This document shows, one piece after another, positions 4,561 through 6,017 of a DNA stretch of 6,017 nucleotides; the stretch's first letter is position 1, and each line of letters starts with the position of its first letter. The notes under the pieces are model-generated. The model did no database searches. It saw only the letters and a list, made by a program, of their open reading frames with translations, and was not told where the DNA came from. Both the position numbers and the translations under genes were made by a program. The stretch is from positions 1 to 6,017 of the forward strand of contig JAWLBW010000292.1 of the NCBI GenBank assembly GCA_041687475.1, in the 5' to 3' direction. Source of the stretch: JAWLBW01 sp041687475. GTDB taxonomy: Bacteria; J088; JAWLBW01.

Positions 4561-6017
4561 GCGTCGGTCGACCTCGACTGCCCCCCGGTCGCGGCAATGA
4601 TGCCCATGATACGTTCGCGCAGGCCCTGCAGCTCTTTCTCGTCGGTAAGCTTTCCGCCATCGACCCGGCAGACGTAAAACACATCGGCCACCATATCGGC
4701 CGCCGTCGCCACCTTCGCCAGGTGAATGGTCAGCCCCATCTCGGCAAGGGTGCGCGTGATCTCGTAAAGCAAGCCCAGCTTGTCGTAGGCAAAGATGTCG
4801 ATGATGGTATAGCGGCCCGACAGGGCGTTGTCGATTTCGACCCTGGGCGATTTGATGCGCACGGCCTCTTCGGCCGATGTCGATTTCAGCAAGGAAGGTC
4901 GACTGATCTTTTCGGCAATCACCTCGGCCAGGCTGACCCTGCCCGTCAGCGCGCCGTCGAGCACCTCGTGCAGACGCTTCCACCGTACATCGGATATGTC
5001 GTCGGCGTCCATCGGGGCCACGCGATAGACGTCGAGCACGTGACCGTCATTCAACGTGTTGATCTGCGCGTCGACAATCGTCATGTCGCAGGCCCGGAAA
5101 CTTCCCGACACGAGACTGAACAAACCCGGCCGGTCGTAGCCGATGAAAACGACCTCGGTTATACCCCGAGCGCCTTCCTGCTTCCACAGCTGGAAGGGCT
5201 TTTCGCCGAACGCCGCCAGCAGGTTCAGGTGCTTCAACATCTGATCGGGCTTGTTGTTCATGAAGTAGCGGCTGGGCATCGACTCCATGAGCATTTCGAC
5301 CGGCAGATCGCTGGCTTCTTCCTCGGCCAGGCGCACCACGGCTGCCTTGCGGTTCTTGACCGTTTCCTTCAGCCACTTGCCCTTGAAGTCGCCGGTTTCG
5401 AGTACCCAGCGCGTGCGCTCGTACAACTCGGTCAGCAACTGGCTCTTCCAGTCGTTCCACACATTGGGGCCTACGGCCCGGGTGTCGGCATACGACAGAA
5501 TGTAGAGCATGTCGAGGTTTTCGGCGTCGCCGACTTCCTGCGCGAACTCGTTGATGGTGTCGGGGTCGTGCAGGTCACGGCGCTGGGCCACGTTGTTCAT
5601 CGTCAGGTGGTGACGCACGAGCAGCGAAAGCCTGTCGATGCTGTCCTTCTCCAGCCCCATGCGCTTGCCCACCCCCTTCACCAGCCGGGCGCCGAGAATC
5701 GAGTGATCCTGGCCCCTGCCCTTGCCGATGTCGTGAAACAGGGCCGCCAGCATCATGAGCTGCCGGTCCTTGATACGCAGAGCCACGCTGCGAAAGTACT
5801 CCGGCGTCGCCGGATCGCCGGCGAACAACTTTTCGACCTCACGCACGCAGAAGCATGAATGCACATCGACCGTGTAGCGATGATACAACTGATACTGCAT
5901 GCGGCAGAACAATTTGCCGAACTCGGGCACGTACTGGCCCAGAATGCGCGTATCGTTCATGCGCAACATGGTCTCGGCCACGCCCACGTCGCTGCCCATG
6001 ATGTCGAGAAAGAGCTC
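4548..6017 (-). CDS. glnD: [Protein-PII] uridylyltransferase / uridylyl-removing enzyme, C-terminal part (5' end outside window)
   Basis: The last 489 codons are present; the frame stays open to the right edge, so the true start and the N-terminal nucleotidyltransferase domain lie beyond it. The M at 5999 is internal. GlnD senses glutamine and adds or removes UMP on PII in the cytoplasm. In the visible part, residues 1-35 match the linker before the HD domain. The HD domain (about 40-205) has His53 in YTVDVH, His95-Asp96 in FHDIGKG and Asp178 in YADTRAVGPNVW, the set needed for uridylyl removal. The region around 238-285 precedes ACT domain 1 (about 286-356, from TEVVFIGYDRPGLF). ACT domain 2 (about 402-475, from YTIIDIFAYDKLGLLYEITR) ends the protein apart from a polar tail. 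Two ACT domains after an HD domain distinguish GlnD from RelA/SpoT and GlnE. The final 13 bp overlap the convergent HEAT-like gene. No glnB or amtB is in view. Confidence 0.93.
   Translation of the reverse strand, partial: ELFLDIMGSDVGVAETMLRMNDTRILGQYVPEFGKLFCRMQYQLYHRYTVDVHSCFCVREVEKLFAGDPATPEYFRSVALRIKDRQLMMLAALFHDIGKGRGQDHSILGARLVKGVGKRMGLEKDSIDRLSLLVRHHLTMNNVAQRRDLHDPDTINEFAQEVGDAENLDMLYILSYADTRAVGPNVWNDWKSQLLTELYERTRWVLETGDFKGKWLKETVKNRKAAVVRLAEEEASDLPVEMLMESMPSRYFMNNKPDQMLKHLNLLAAFGEKPFQLWKQEGARGITEVVFIGYDRPGLFSLVSGSFRACDMTIVDAQINTLNDGHVLDVYRVAPMDADDISDVRWKRLHEVLDGALTGRVSLAEVIAEKISRPSLLKSTSAEEAVRIKSPRVEIDNALSGRYTIIDIFAYDKLGLLYEITRTLAEMGLTIHLAKVATAADMVADVFYVCRVDGGKLTDEKELQGLRERIMGIIAATGGQSRSTDAQGA

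Noticed and set aside
4722..5858. Plus-strand open frame of 378 codons
   Set aside because: It is antisense to glnD, whose HD and ACT domains are clear. The translation is rich in His, Gln and Val without motifs.

Overview
The window is about 6 kb of high-GC bacterial chromosome (roughly 60% G+C by eye) with dense genes, mostly on the minus strand. The genes are housekeeping ones: NAD salvage, central carbon metabolism and nitrogen signalling. I see no transposase, integrase, phage gene, CRISPR array, tRNA or rRNA. PII uridylyltransferase, a short citrate synthase and a secreted HEAT-repeat protein fit a Gram-negative-type bacterium. I cannot name the taxon from the sequence alone.

Layout. 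(1) At the left edge, on the minus strand, nicotinamidase (207-821) is followed after 2 nt by the N-terminus of nicotinate phosphoribosyltransferase (1-204, cut by the window). Together they form the nicotinamide -> nicotinate -> nicotinate mononucleotide salvage module. (2) 822-1337 is about 0.5 kb with no credible gene. It holds the probable pncA promoter and several inverted repeats, including a strong hairpin at 1046-1077 that competes with an alternative stem. (3) A minus-strand pair follows: a citrate synthase family protein (2218-3336) and, 31 nt downstream, a HAD-IB-type phosphatase (1338-2186). (4) A 144-bp divergent intergenic region (3337-3480) carries a candidate sigma70-type promoter for the citrate synthase. 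(5) On the plus strand lies a secreted HEAT-like protein (3481-4560) with no visible ribosome binding site. (6) The C-terminal 489 residues of GlnD (4548-6017, minus, 5' end outside the window) overlap the tail of the HEAT gene by 13 bp.

How the genes relate. pncA and pncB act in sequence in NAD salvage and are probably translationally coupled. The citrate synthase and the phosphatase are probably co-transcribed, but no shared pathway is evident. GlnD would link glutamine level to PII, and thereby to 2-oxoglutarate made downstream of citrate synthase. That is a metabolic connection only, because the two genes are not in one operon.

The most notable observation is in the citrate synthase. The histidine of the GPLHGGAN motif, one of the three classical catalytic residues, is glutamine (Q218), while the other active-site residues are intact. 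I did not find convincing evidence of a wholly new multi-gene system.
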